This document shows, piece after piece, positions 18,761 to 27,822 of a stretch of DNA of 64,000 bases; position 1 is the first letter of the stretch, and each line of letters begins with the position of its first letter. The notes under the pieces were generated by a model. The model searched no databases, was not told the DNA's origin, and saw only the letters and a list, made by a program, of their open reading frames with translations. Source of the stretch: Pseudomonas cremoris. GTDB taxonomy: Bacteria > Pseudomonadota > Gammaproteobacteria > Pseudomonadales > Pseudomonadaceae. The DNA is taken from NCBI RefSeq assembly GCF_014230465.1, contig NZ_JAAXCY010000018.1, positions 1 to 64,000 on the forward strand. The letters run 5' to 3'. The position numbers and the translations under genes are program-made.

Positions 18761-19444
18761 TCAATCCCTTGTCGCAACGATTGAAATGCCGGACCGGTAG
18801 TAGCCAACGGTTCGGCTGACGGCCTGTTTGGCACCGCTGTTCAACGCGGAAAAGTCCGTGTAATTCGCCCCTGTCCCCGGGTCCATATAGCTTCCGTCTG
18901 GACGCAGGACCACCCAGTGCAATCCTATCGGAACTCCTATAACGGATACGGCTAATGCCTCAAGTCTCAATTCGTTCAGCCGGAGAGGGTGAAGTGGTGG
19001 TACTACAGGGCAGCCCATGGCCTTGAGTTCGGCTTCGATTTTTGGATAGAGGCTGTTCAACGCCTTCGCAAGCAGGCGTTGGTCTTTTTCCACTCTCATG
19101 GTCAATCCCAGCAGCCTTCCCGCGATTACGATGTTATCGGGCATGGAGTACCCAGCTTTGTTTAGATTGGTTTCGCCCTTTCTGTGTGTCGTGCTACCGC
19201 TGGTGATCTTGTAGAGGTCACTTTCACAGCGATTGTCCAGTTCAAGTGTATCGACCCCAAGTTGTTCCGACATGGACCCTGAGTACATAGGCATCTGGCT
19301 TATCCCCAGCTCTTTCGCCGCGCACAACAAGGCCGCTGCGCCGCAGGAGTTGGGGTATATCTGCCTTTTAGCAAGATGTTTGCGCGGCGCTGGAGCAACC
19401 GCGTAATTTGCATTTCGAGAGGTGGATTGTTGGGTGTGTGGCAT
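18761..19444 (-). CDS. Putative papain-like cysteine peptidase or effector, function unknown
   Basis: I do not recognise a named family. The 227-residue protein has the layout of a small papain-fold (C39-like) cysteine peptidase: a cysteine at the start of a helix (YPNSCGAAALLCAAKELG, Cys34), a histidine in a beta-strand (HWVVLRPDG, His176) and an aspartate twelve residues later (SYMDPG, Asp188), a usual Cys-His-Asp spacing. The middle section (EQLGVDTLELDNRCESDLY) is unfamiliar. There is no signal peptide or membrane helix; the first 25 residues look disordered and basic. A TTG frame extends to 19468, but the ATG at 19444 is more likely. It stands alone, between convergent mmsB and the cupin gene, so context says little. 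Bacterial toxins and type III/VI effectors often have this fold, but that is only a possibility here. Confidence 0.55.
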   Translation of the reverse strand: MPHTQQSTSRNANYAVAPAPRKHLAKRQIYPNSCGAAALLCAAKELGISQMPMYSGSMSEQLGVDTLELDNRCESDLYKITSGSTTHRKGETNLNKAGYSMPDNIVIAGRLLGLTMRVEKDQRLLAKALNSLYPKIEAELKAMGCPVVPPLHPLRLNELRLEALAVSVIGVPIGLHWVVLRPDGSYMDPGTGANYTDFSALNSGAKQAVSRTVGYYRSGISIVATRD

Positions 19445-19587
19445 GAACGTTCTCTGGCAAGCTTTCAATTCAGTGAAGGAAGCAGGCGCAGATCATGTCA
19501 GTCGGCTTTCGGGGCTTGCGTAGGAAAGGGCTGTATGTTGCCGGGAAATACGGCGCTGACCTGTCATCAGCGCCCTAGTATGAGGAC

Positions 19588-19932
19588 TCAGGCAAACACA
19601 AAATACTTACGCACTGTCTCGACCACTTCCCATGTCCCCTTCATCCCCGGTTCCACCACGAAGATATCCCCAGCCCGCAGGTGAATCGGCTCCAGGCCTT
19701 CCGGGGTGATGATGCAGTAGCCTTCCTGGAAGTGGCAGTATTCCCACTTCACGTAGTCCACGTACCACTTGCCCGGTGTGCAGATCCAGGTGCCCATGAT
19801 CTTGCTGCCGTCTTCGCTGGTATAGGCGTTGAGGTTGACGGTGTGCGGGTCGCCTTCGAGTTTTTCCCATTTGCAGGCGTCCAGCACCGGCAAGGGATGG
19901 GTGTCGCGCAGTACGGTGATGGGCTTGGACAT
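19588..19932 (-). CDS. Cupin-domain protein (DUF861-like)
   Basis: A 114-residue single-domain cupin. It carries GTWICTPGKWYVDYVKWEYC and the strand pair AGDIFVVEPGMKGTWEV, the pattern of the small cupin_3 (DUF861) family found beside amine or nitrogen-compound catabolic genes. The metal-binding histidines of classical cupins are only partly present, so it may be a binding rather than catalytic protein. The ATG at 19932 has a GGAG site seven bases upstream; the longer frame to 20061 is not supported. Its start faces kynB across about 295 bases that hold the promoters of both. Confidence 0.8.
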   Translation of the reverse strand: MSKPITVLRDTHPLPVLDACKWEKLEGDPHTVNLNAYTSEDGSKIMGTWICTPGKWYVDYVKWEYCHFQEGYCIITPEGLEPIHLRAGDIFVVEPGMKGTWEVVETVRKYFVFA

Positions 19933-20227
19933 GATGTCTCCGAGGCAGGGAATGGAAAGATCCACCCTAAGGCCTTGGGGGTTGCGCCAGTGGTCTGAAC
20001 TCGACATCGGGATGCTCAGAAGCGCAACGCAAGGAGAAACCTCTGACACCCGCTCCCACATTAGATCTGTGTGGGCTGTTCGACTGGGTCTGGCTGATAG
20101 ATTTGTGCGCTAACCCGCCATTTCCTCGCAGTAAGTGCGAAAGATTTCCCGTCTTACGCCAGAATTCGCAAGAAAATTCGCAGCAGGCCCTCGTATCATT
20201 CACTCCAGAATGAGTGAGAGCCTTGAA

Positions 20228-20878
20228 ATGAACCCAATAAAAACGTGGTGGGATATCAGCCCGCCCTTGAGTACGGCGACCCCGACCTGGCCGGGGGATA
20301 CGCCGTTCCAGGAAGAGCGCGTATGGCAGTTCGGCCCGGAGTGCCCGGTGAACGTGGGGCGTGTCACGTTATCGCCGCACACCGGCGCCCATGTGGACGC
20401 ACCGCTGCATTACAGCGCGGATGGCGCGCCGATCGGCGAGGTGTCGCTGGATGTGTACATGGGCCCGTGCCGAGTACTGCATTGCCTGGACAGTGGCGCA
20501 CTGGTGCAGCCGCATCAACTGGAAGGCCGTGTGGATAACCTGCCGGAACGTGTGCTGCTGCGCACTTATCCACAAGCGCCGCTTACCGAGTGGGATTCAA
20601 ATTTCACCGCCATCGCCCCGCAAACCATCGAGCTGCTGGCCAGCCTCGGCGTGCGTTTGATCGGCATCGACACCCCGTCCCTGGACCCGCAACAGTCCAA
20701 GACCATGGATTCCCACAATGCCGTGGCGCGCCATGGCATGGCGATCCTCGAAGGCATCGTGCTTGATGACGTGCCCGAGGGTGACTACGAACTGATCGCG
20801 CTGCCGCTGCGTTTCGCCAACCTCGACGCGAGCCCGGTCCGCGCCATTCTCCGCCCGCTCAAGGAGCCCACGCGATGA
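20228..20878 (+). CDS. kynB: Kynurenine formamidase (arylformamidase)
   Basis: Hydrolyses N-formylkynurenine to kynurenine and formate, step two of tryptophan breakdown to anthranilate. The 216-residue cyclase-like hydrolase keeps the metal-binding motif [11 protein letters not shown] and the GIDTPSLDP stretch typical of KynB. The ATG at 20228 has a GAGAG site seven bases upstream; the in-frame extension to 20135 lacks one. Its stop overlaps the kynA start (ATGA), so kynB-kynA is one coupled unit, probably controlled by KynR encoded 2.5 kb away. Confidence 0.95.
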   Translation: MNPIKTWWDISPPLSTATPTWPGDTPFQEERVWQFGPECPVNVGRVTLSPHTGAHVDAPLHYSADGAPIGEVSLDVYMGPCRVLHCLDSGALVQPHQLEGRVDNLPERVLLRTYPQAPLTEWDSNFTAIAPQTIELLASLGVRLIGIDTPSLDPQQSKTMDSHNAVARHGMAILEGIVLDDVPEGDYELIALPLRFANLDASPVRAILRPLKEPTR

Positions 20879-21732
20879 GCCAATGTCCGTTCTCTGCTGA
20901 TTATCAGCCGCCCGAAGAATGGCATAACGCCGAACTGAATTTTTCCGAGTCCATGAGCTACGGTGACTACCTGGACCTGGGCAAAGTCCTCAGCGCCCAG
21001 CATCCGTTGTCGCCGGACCACAACGAAATGCTCTTCATCATCCAGCACCAGACGTCCGAGCTGTGGATGAAACTGATGCTCCACGAGCTCAAGGCCGCCC
21101 GCGAACACGTGCGCCTGGGCGAGTTGCCGCCGGCGTTCAAGATGCTGGCGCGGGTGTCGCGGATCTTCGATCAACTGGTGCACGCCTGGGCGGTGCTGGC
21201 GACCATGACCCCGTCGGAGTACAAGGCGATCCGGCCGTTCCTGGGGCAGTCATCGGGGTTCCAGTCGTTCCAGTACCGCGAGATCGAATTTATCCTCGGC
21301 AACAAAAGCCCGGCACTGTTGCGGCCTCATGCTCATCGCCCGGCGTTGTTGCAGGAGTTGCAGGTGGCGATTGCCACGCCGTCGCTGTATGACGAAGCGA
21401 TCAACCTCATGGCCAAGGCCGGGTTGGCGATTGACCCGCAGCGTGCCGAGCGCGACCCGACGGCGGCGACGGTGCACGATGAGTCTGTGGAAGCGGCGTG
21501 GCGCGAGGTGTATCGCGACCCGAGCCGGTATTGGGATTTGTATCAGTTGGCCGAGAAGTTTATCGACCTGGAGGACTCGTTCCGCCAGTGGCGCTTCCGC
21601 CATGTGACCACGGTGGAGCGGATTATCGGTTTCCAGCCGGGTACCGGCGGCACCGAAGGTGTGGGGTATTTGCGCAAGATGCTCGACACGGTGTTGTTCC
21701 CCGAACTCTGGCGCGTGCGCTCCACCCTCTAA
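20875..21732 (+). CDS. kynA: Tryptophan 2,3-dioxygenase
   Basis: A haem enzyme that opens the indole ring of L-tryptophan to N-formylkynurenine. The 285-residue protein has the family signatures [34 protein letters not shown] and, near the C terminus, [19 protein letters not shown] with the haem-ligand histidine and the substrate loop. It overlaps kynB by four bases. In P. aeruginosa kynA lies apart from kynB and kynU; here all three are within 5 kb. Confidence 0.96.
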   Translation: MSQCPFSADYQPPEEWHNAELNFSESMSYGDYLDLGKVLSAQHPLSPDHNEMLFIIQHQTSELWMKLMLHELKAAREHVRLGELPPAFKMLARVSRIFDQLVHAWAVLATMTPSEYKAIRPFLGQSSGFQSFQYREIEFILGNKSPALLRPHAHRPALLQELQVAIATPSLYDEAINLMAKAGLAIDPQRAERDPTAATVHDESVEAAWREVYRDPSRYWDLYQLAEKFIDLEDSFRQWRFRHVTTVERIIGFQPGTGGTEGVGYLRKMLDTVLFPELWRVRSTL

Positions 21733-21734
21733 AC

Positions 21735-21762
21735 AAAAAGCCCCGGAAGACCGGGGCTTTTC
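21735..21762. terminator. Terminator between kynA and aroP
   Basis: AGCCCCGG (21739-21746) and CCGGGGCT (21751-21758) form a perfect eight-base stem with a four-base loop, with AAAAA on the left and TTTTC on the right. It can work in both directions, ending kynBA from the left and aroP from the right. Confidence 0.85.
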
Positions 21763-21781
21763 ATTTGGAATGATTCAAAAC

Positions 21782-21809
21782 TGTGGGAGCGAGCAAGCCC
21801 GCTCCCACA
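21782..21809. repeat. Single REP-type palindrome
   Basis: TGTGGGAGCG (21782-21791) and CGCTCCCACA (21800-21809) form a ten-base perfect stem with a short loop containing AGCAAGCC. It is the single-hairpin form of the repeat family that occurs as inverted pairs elsewhere in the window, and sits at the 3' end of aroP. Confidence 0.75.
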
Positions 21810-21814
21810 TTAGG

Positions 21815-23215
21815 TTACTGCGCCACAGCTACTTTTGTGTTTCTCATGCGCAACCGATACGCCACATAGATAATCCCCACCCACACCGGCATCGCAAACA
21901 CCGAGTTGCGAATCCCCGGAATCGCCAGCATCACGCTGATGATCACTACCATGAACGCCAGGCACAGGTAGTTGCTGAACGGGAACCAGAAGGTCTTGAA
22001 CGACGGCGTTACGCCTTGTTCGCCCATGGCCTTGCGGAACTTGATGTGGGTGAGGCTGATCAGCGCCCAGTTGATCATCAGCGAGGCAACCACCAGCGCA
22101 AACAGCAACTCCAGCGCACTGTGTGGCGCTACGTAGTTGACCACCACGCACAGCATCGTCACCAGCGCCGAAATCGCCAGCGCGCGCAGTGGCACGCCTT
22201 GCTTATTCAGCTTCATCAGTGCTTTTGGCGCGTCGCCTTGCTCGGCCAGGCCGAACAGCATGCGGCTGTTGCAGTACACGCCGCTGTTGTACACCGACAG
22301 CGCCGCGGTCAGTACCACGAAGTTGAGGATGTGCGCGGCGGTGTCGTTACCGATCAGCGAGAAGATCTGTACAAACGGGCTGCCGCTGTAGGCATCGCCC
22401 GACGCGCCGAGGGTTTGCAGCAGTTGGTCCCACGGGTACAGCGACAGCAATACGGTCAGGGCGCCCACGTAGAAAATCAGGATCCGGTAAACCACCTGGT
22501 TGATCGCCTTCGGGATCACCTTGCGTGGCTCGCTGGCTTCGGCGGCAGTGATGCCCACCAGCTCCAGGCCGCCGAACGAGAACATGATGAACGCCATGGA
22601 CATCAACAACCCCATGCCGCCGTTCGGGAAGAACCCGCCGTGGCTCCACAGGTTGCTGATGGACGCTTGCGGGCCGCCGGTGCCGCTGAACAGCAGGTAG
22701 CAGCCGAGCACGATCATGCCGACAATCGCCACCACCTTGATGATCGCGAACCAGAACTCGGCCTCACCGAAGAACTTCACGTTCAGGGTGTTGATCAGGT
22801 TCACCGCGACAAAGAACACCAGCGCGCTGACCCAGGTTGGAATTTCCGGCCACCAGAACTGGATGTACTTGCCCACCGCCGTCAGTTCGGCCATGCCGAC
22901 CAGCACGTAGAGTACCCAGTAGTTCCAGCCCGCCAGGAAGCCTGCGTAACCGCCCCAGTATTTGTGCGCGAAGTGGCTGAAGGAACCCGCCACCGGCTCT
23001 TCGACGATCATCTCGCCGAGCTGGCGCATGATCAGGAACGCGATAAAACCTGCAATCGCATAACCCAGGATCATCGACGGGCCGGCCGACTTGAGTACGC
23101 CTGCCGAACCGAGGAACAACCCTGTACCAATCGCCCCTCCCAAGGCAATCAGCTGAATATGCCGGTTCTTCAGGCCGCGCTTGAGGCCCACCGGGTTAAC
23201 CATGTCATCCGCCAT
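21815..23215 (-). CDS. aroP: Aromatic amino acid permease AroP
   Basis: A proton-coupled importer of tryptophan, tyrosine and phenylalanine in the APC superfamily. The 466-residue protein closely follows E. coli AroP as I remember it, for example LKRGLKNRHIQLIALGGAIG, GFIAFLIMRQLGEM, SGWNYWVLYVLV-like and FSFGGLELVGITAAEA, with about twelve membrane segments. The second ATG, at 23215, has AAGGG at a sensible seven-base distance; the ATG at 23221 is too close. Its place inside the kynurenine cluster suggests it supplies tryptophan to KynA. Confidence 0.93.
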   Translation of the reverse strand: MADDMVNPVGLKRGLKNRHIQLIALGGAIGTGLFLGSAGVLKSAGPSMILGYAIAGFIAFLIMRQLGEMIVEEPVAGSFSHFAHKYWGGYAGFLAGWNYWVLYVLVGMAELTAVGKYIQFWWPEIPTWVSALVFFVAVNLINTLNVKFFGEAEFWFAIIKVVAIVGMIVLGCYLLFSGTGGPQASISNLWSHGGFFPNGGMGLLMSMAFIMFSFGGLELVGITAAEASEPRKVIPKAINQVVYRILIFYVGALTVLLSLYPWDQLLQTLGASGDAYSGSPFVQIFSLIGNDTAAHILNFVVLTAALSVYNSGVYCNSRMLFGLAEQGDAPKALMKLNKQGVPLRALAISALVTMLCVVVNYVAPHSALELLFALVVASLMINWALISLTHIKFRKAMGEQGVTPSFKTFWFPFSNYLCLAFMVVIISVMLAIPGIRNSVFAMPVWVGIIYVAYRLRMRNTKVAVAQ

Positions 23216-23351
23216 TAACATTCCCTTCTACTTGTTTTTCGCGAGGGTTGATTGCACGCAGCACCAGCCCCTCAGAAGTGCTGAGGGGGCAGATATTACT
23301 CTGCGTAAACTTTTCGTAATACTGTTGAGCGTCGTGTTCGTGCCGAGGGGG

Positions 23352-23825
23352 TTACTTGCGCACCACCAAATCCAGCACCTCATCCCGATCCTTGATCTTT
23401 TGCAGCACGATCTCCGAACGAATATCCATTACCCCCGCCGTGCGGTTCAGGTGGTTCACGATAAAGTCCGAAAAATGCTTGAGGTTGCGCGCCTGAACCC
23501 GCAGCACATAGTTGCTCGCGCCGGTGATCACGTAGGCGCTCGCCACCTCCGGCCAGCCCTGCACCTTCTTGATAAATGTCTCATGCCAGTCCTCTACATC
23601 CTGGCGCAATGACAGGTGGACGATGGCTTCCAGTTCGATCCCCAATTGCTCGGCATTCAGCACCGCACGGTAACCGCTGATGATGCCCTCGCTCTCCAGC
23701 AAGCGCAGGCGACGAAGGCAGGCGGACGGCGACAGGGCGACTTTCTCCGCTAATTCCTGGTTACTGATTCGGCCATCCTGTTGCAGGAAATGCAGGAGGC
23801 GCAGGTCGGTGGCGTCGAGAATCAT
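23352..23825 (-). CDS. kynR: Lrp/AsnC-family regulator KynR
   Basis: The 157-residue protein has an N-terminal helix-turn-helix (ISNQELAEKVALSPSACLRRL) and a C-terminal RAM/effector domain (VTGASNYVLRVQARNLKHF-like). Its position, divergent from kynU with 144 bases between starts and within the kynBA-kynU cluster, matches KynR, the kynurenine-responsive activator of tryptophan catabolism in Pseudomonas. The AT-rich intergenic 23826-23969 should contain its operator and both promoters. Confidence 0.92.
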   Translation of the reverse strand: MILDATDLRLLHFLQQDGRISNQELAEKVALSPSACLRRLRLLESEGIISGYRAVLNAEQLGIELEAIVHLSLRQDVEDWHETFIKKVQGWPEVASAYVITGASNYVLRVQARNLKHFSDFIVNHLNRTAGVMDIRSEIVLQKIKDRDEVLDLVVRK

Positions 23826-23969
23826 GGTTAGAATAAATCCGCGTGTTTAGAGGTTTAATTCGAATTTCCTACGGCTTAATTAGCCTGTTACCCACCACTT
23901 TGCACGAAAATTCTCTAAAGCTTCGTTCATTATTTGCTGCATCTTTACTTATAAAAACCAGGACGAACC

Positions 23970-25220
23970 ATGACCACTCGAAGCCATTGCCAAGCCCTCG
24001 ATGCCCAGGATCCGCTGGCGCCATTGCGTCAGCAGTTCGCCTTGCCGGACGGCGTGATCTACCTCGACGGCAACTCGCTTGGCGCACGTCCGGTGGCGTC
24101 GCTCGCGCGGGCGCAGCAGGTGATCGCCGAGGAATGGGGCAATGGCCTGATTCGCAGCTGGAACAGCGCCGGTTGGGCGGACCTGTCCCAGCGCTTGGGC
24201 AATCGCCTGGCCCCGCTGATCGGCGCGCGCGACGGCGAAGTGGTGATCACCGATACCACGTCGATCAACCTGTTCAAGGTGCTCAGCGCGGCGTTGAGCG
24301 TGCAGCGCCTGCGCCAGCCAAATCGCAAGGTGATCGTCAGTGAGGCGAGCAACTTTCCCACCGACCTGTACATCGCCGAAGGCCTGACTGAGTTGCTGCA
24401 ACAGGGCTATTCCCTGCGGTTGGTCAACAGCCCGGACGAACTGCCGCAAGCCATCGACCAGGACGTGGCGGTGGTGATGCTCACGCACGTCAACTACAAG
24501 ACCGGCTACATGTACGACATGCAGGCGCTGACCGCGTTGAGCCACGAGTGCGGCGCGTTGAGCATCTGGGACCTGGCACATTCGGCGGGCGCGGTGCCGA
24601 TCGACCTGCATCAGGCCGAAGCGGATTACGCGATTGGCTGCACCTACAAATACCTCAATGGCGGGCCGGGCTCCCAGGCGTTTGTGTGGGTCAATCCACA
24701 GCTTGTGGATGTGGTGCGTCAACCGCTGTCGGGGTGGTTTGGACATACGCGTCAGTTCGCGATGGAGTCGTCCTACGCGCCGAGTGCCGGCATTGCGCGT
24801 TACCTGTGCGGCACCCAGCCGATCACCTCGCTGGCGATGGTGGAATGCGGCCTGGAGATTTTTGCCCAAACCGACATGGCCAGCCTGCGCAGCAAATCCC
24901 TGGCGCTGACCGACCTGTTTATCGCGTTGGTCGAAGAGCGTTGCGCAGCTCACGGGCTGGAACTGATCACCCCACGTGAACACGCCAAGCGCGGCAGCCA
25001 CGTCAGCTTCGAGCACCCAGAAGGGTACGCGGTGATCCAGGCGCTGATCGCACGGGGCGTGATTGGTGATTACCGTGAGCCGCGCATAATGCGGTTTGGG
25101 TTTACGCCGTTGTACACGAGCTTCACTGAGGTGTTCGACGCGGTGGAAATCCTCGGCGAGATCCTCGACAAGCGCACCTGGGACCAGCCGCAATTCAAAG
25201 TGCGTAACAGCGTGACCTGA
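23970..25220 (+). CDS. kynU: Kynureninase
   Basis: A PLP enzyme that cleaves kynurenine to anthranilate and alanine. The 416-residue aminotransferase-fold protein has the family start [11 protein letters not shown], the cofactor-anchoring [13 protein letters not shown], and the PLP lysine in [11 protein letters not shown] near residue 226. The ATG at 23970 follows an AGGA site. Anthranilate made here could feed quinolone or degradation pathways; no such genes are in the window. Confidence 0.95.
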   Translation: MTTRSHCQALDAQDPLAPLRQQFALPDGVIYLDGNSLGARPVASLARAQQVIAEEWGNGLIRSWNSAGWADLSQRLGNRLAPLIGARDGEVVITDTTSINLFKVLSAALSVQRLRQPNRKVIVSEASNFPTDLYIAEGLTELLQQGYSLRLVNSPDELPQAIDQDVAVVMLTHVNYKTGYMYDMQALTALSHECGALSIWDLAHSAGAVPIDLHQAEADYAIGCTYKYLNGGPGSQAFVWVNPQLVDVVRQPLSGWFGHTRQFAMESSYAPSAGIARYLCGTQPITSLAMVECGLEIFAQTDMASLRSKSLALTDLFIALVEERCAAHGLELITPREHAKRGSHVSFEHPEGYAVIQALIARGVIGDYREPRIMRFGFTPLYTSFTEVFDAVEILGEILDKRTWDQPQFKVRNSVT

Positions 25221-25238
25221 CCCAACGCGGATCAAAAT

Positions 25239-25327
25239 GTGGGAGCGGGCTTGCTCGCGAAAGCGGAGTATCAGGCACTGCATGTGCTGAATGACCCACC
25301 GCATTCGCGAGCAAGCCCGCTCCCACA
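25239..25327. repeat. REP-type inverted repeat pair
   Basis: Arms TGTGGGAGCGGGCTTGCTCG (from 25239) and its complement ending at 25327 face each other across about 40 bases. It lies between kynU and the permease gene. The arms continue with complementary CGAA/TTCG and a partial extension. Confidence 0.85.
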
Positions 25328-25385
25328 GGGGATCTGCGACATCCGCCAAAAATAGTGCAATCACAATAATAAAGGGGCACACCAC

Positions 25386-26792
25386 GTGACCACGCCAGAC
25401 CAAGGCTTTGCCGAGATCACCCACCGCGAACTGGGCCTGCGGCGCCAGCTCACTTCCGGCCAGATGAGCATGATCGCTATCGGTGGCGCCATTGGCACCG
25501 GGTTGTTCATGGGCAGCGCCTATGCCATCGGTTATGCCGGGCCCAGCGTGTTGGTGAGCTACGCCATTGGCGCGTTGATCACCTTATTGTTGATGGGCTG
25601 CCTGGCGGAGATGACGGTGGCGCATTCCACCTCGGGCTCCTTTGGTGCCTACGCCGAGTTTTACATCAGCCCGCTGGCCGGGTTCCTGGTGCGTTATGCC
25701 TACTGGGCGGCGATTGTGCTGGCGGTGGGCGCCGAGGTCACGGCGGTGGCGATGTACATGAAGTACTGGTTCGCCAACGTGCCGGAATGGGTGTGGATCG
25801 TGTCGTTTTCCAGCGTGCTGATCCTGCTCAATGCCATCAGCGTGAAGACCTTCGGCACCTTCGAATACTGGTTTTCCACGATCAAGATCAGCGCCATCGT
25901 CGGCTTCATCATCCTCGCGGTGTACGTGGTGTTCGGTTCCGGCAATCCGGAATACGGCGTACAGAACTACACGGCCCACGACGGCTTTTTCCCCCATGGC
26001 CTGAGCGGCATGTGGATCGCGGTGATCGTGTCGATCTTCAGCTATTTGAGCGTGGAGATGATCGCGGTGGCCGCCGGTGAAGCGGCCGACCCGGAGCAGG
26101 CGGTGAAGAAAGCCTTCCGCGCGACCATCGTGCGGCTGGTGGTGTTCTACCTGCTGACCCTGGCGCTGATGCTGGCGATTGTGCCGTGGAACCAGGCCGG
26201 GCAGACCCAGAGCCCATTCGTCACAGTGATGCAGACCATCGGCATTCCCGGTGCCACCGGGGTGATGAATTTCGTGATCCTGATCGCGGCGTTGTCGGCG
26301 ATGAACAGTCAGCTTTATATCACTACGCGCATGATGTTCAGCCTGTCCCGCGCCGGCTTTGCGCCTAAGTCCATGGGCGCCCTGAGCAAGAGCGGTATCC
26401 CATTGAATGCCCTGTTGCTGTCCAGTTCGGGCATTGCCTTGGCGACGCTGCTCAACGTGGTGTACCCGGAAAGCTCGTTTACCCTGATGATGGCCATCTC
26501 GATGTTTGGCGCGATCTTCACCTGGTTCATGATCTTCCTCACGCACCTGTTCTTCCGCCGTTATCGCAAGCGCCACGGCGGGCCGAAGTTGTCGTTTCAA
26601 CTGCGGCTGTTTCCCTACAGCACGCTGTTGGGGCTGGTGCTGATGGGGGCGGTGATGATCACCACGTACTTCACCGAGGCGTTCAAGATGACGCTGGTGT
26701 TTGGGGTGCCGTTCCTGGTGATTCTGTCGGCGGTGTACTACGGGTTCTTCCGCAAAGGCAGGGCCAAGGCGTCGAACAAGGCCTTGGCGTAA
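25386..26792 (+). CDS. Amino acid permease (APC superfamily)
   Basis: A 468-residue transporter with about twelve membrane segments and the APC signature LTSGQMSMIAIGGAIGTGL. It is a different subgroup from AroP (for example HSTSGSFGAYAEFYI and SYLSVEMIAVAAGEA). Position directly after kynU suggests a kynurenine-pathway substrate such as tryptophan, kynurenine or anthranilate, but the substrate cannot be read from sequence. The start is GTG at 25386 with an AAAGGGG site nine bases upstream. Its last 55 bases overlap the end of the convergent LysR gene. Confidence 0.9.
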   Translation: MTTPDQGFAEITHRELGLRRQLTSGQMSMIAIGGAIGTGLFMGSAYAIGYAGPSVLVSYAIGALITLLLMGCLAEMTVAHSTSGSFGAYAEFYISPLAGFLVRYAYWAAIVLAVGAEVTAVAMYMKYWFANVPEWVWIVSFSSVLILLNAISVKTFGTFEYWFSTIKISAIVGFIILAVYVVFGSGNPEYGVQNYTAHDGFFPHGLSGMWIAVIVSIFSYLSVEMIAVAAGEAADPEQAVKKAFRATIVRLVVFYLLTLALMLAIVPWNQAGQTQSPFVTVMQTIGIPGATGVMNFVILIAALSAMNSQLYITTRMMFSLSRAGFAPKSMGALSKSGIPLNALLLSSSGIALATLLNVVYPESSFTLMMAISMFGAIFTWFMIFLTHLFFRRYRKRHGGPKLSFQLRLFPYSTLLGLVLMGAVMITTYFTEAFKMTLVFGVPFLVILSAVYYGFFRKGRAKASNKALA

Positions 26793-27634
26793 CCGGGCAG
26801 GTTCTCAAACGAGCGTGCACTGAGCAGCAGCGTTCGGCAGGCCCACTCTTCGCGCAAGGGTTGGGCCTTGAAACGGCGTTCTGCCGGCCAGCGCTCCAGT
26901 GCGGCCTGGGGCACGATGCCCAGCCCGGCGCCGCCGGCGACCATGCGAATCAACCCATCAAACCCATCGGCGCGGATGCGGGTTTGCAAGCGAAATCCTG
27001 TGTGCAGCGCCTGCTCTTCCAAGTACACCGCCAACGCGCTATTGGCAGCCAGGCTGACGTAGTCGTATTGCAGGCTGTCGATAAAGCTCGCGTTTTGCGC
27101 TGCCAGTGGGTGATCCAGCGGCATGATCAACACCAGTGGGTCATCGCGAAAGGGCAGGGTCTGCAGGCCGTGGGTGTCCACCGCATCAGAGATGATCCCC
27201 AGGTCAGCCGTGCCCTGGCGCAATGCCTGGGTAATGCGCAAGCTCGGCAACTCCTGCAGGTCGATATCGAGGTTGGGATGCGCGCGCAAAAAGTCCGCCA
27301 GCACTTCCGGCAGGTATTCGCTGAGGGCGGTGGTGTTGCACAACAGGCGCACCTGGCCTTTGGCGCCGTTGGCGTATTCGGCCAAGTCCTGTTGCAGGTG
27401 CTCGGCTTGTTGCAGCAAGAGGCGGGCGTGACGGGCCAGGGCAACGCCTGCGGGTGTGGGGGTGACGCCACGGCGACCGCGCGTGAGGAACTCGATCCCC
27501 AAGGATGCTTCCATCGCGCGGATGCGAGCACTGGCGGCTGCCAGGGATAAGTGGCTGCGGGCGGCACCGGCGGTGATGTTGCCGGTGTCGAGGATGTGCA
27601 GATAGAGGCGCAGGTCGATCAGGTCAAAGTGCAT
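26738..27634 (-). CDS. LysR-family transcriptional regulator
   Basis: A 298-residue LysR protein: helix-turn-helix GNITAGAARSHLSLAAASARI (residues about 18-38) and a substrate-binding domain with GLGIVPQAALE near the end. It is divergent from the TauE/SafE exporter gene at 27823 and probably regulates it. Its 3' end runs 55 bases into the convergent permease gene, both frames staying intact to their stops. Confidence 0.9.
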   Translation of the reverse strand: MHFDLIDLRLYLHILDTGNITAGAARSHLSLAAASARIRAMEASLGIEFLTRGRRGVTPTPAGVALARHARLLLQQAEHLQQDLAEYANGAKGQVRLLCNTTALSEYLPEVLADFLRAHPNLDIDLQELPSLRITQALRQGTADLGIISDAVDTHGLQTLPFRDDPLVLIMPLDHPLAAQNASFIDSLQYDYVSLAANSALAVYLEEQALHTGFRLQTRIRADGFDGLIRMVAGGAGLGIVPQAALERWPAERRFKAQPLREEWACRTLLLSARSFENLPGYAKALFDALALPLRKNP

Positions 27635-27666
27635 GGCTGGGGTTCTCGAGTGATAGAACTGGCCTC

Positions 27667-27737
27667 ATCGTAGGCAAGCCAGCTCCCACACTTGAATGTA
27701 TTCACACATCAAATGTGGGAGCTGGCTTGCCTGCGAT
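27667..27737. repeat. REP-type inverted repeat pair between divergent genes
   Basis: ATCGTAGGCAAGCCAGCTCC (from 27667, arm to 27690) and its near-complement (27714-27737) face each other with a 23-base spacer. Unlike most copies in the window it lies between two divergent starts, that is in a promoter region rather than at gene ends. Confidence 0.8.
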
Positions 27738-27822
27738 GACGGCATCAGCCTCACACAAAACAAGAGGCTGCCTCAGTATATGGCGAATTTCCGAATCCGC
27801 TGCCACGCGCCACAATCCCCCC

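Noticed and set aside
21659..23218. Plus-strand open frame of 519 codons opposite aroP
   Set aside because: Antisense to aroP, with a His/Arg/Gln-rich translation typical of the reverse complement of a membrane protein gene.
23949..25424. Minus-strand open frame of 491 codons opposite kynU
   Set aside because: Antisense to kynU, which has all kynureninase motifs; the other frame shows none.
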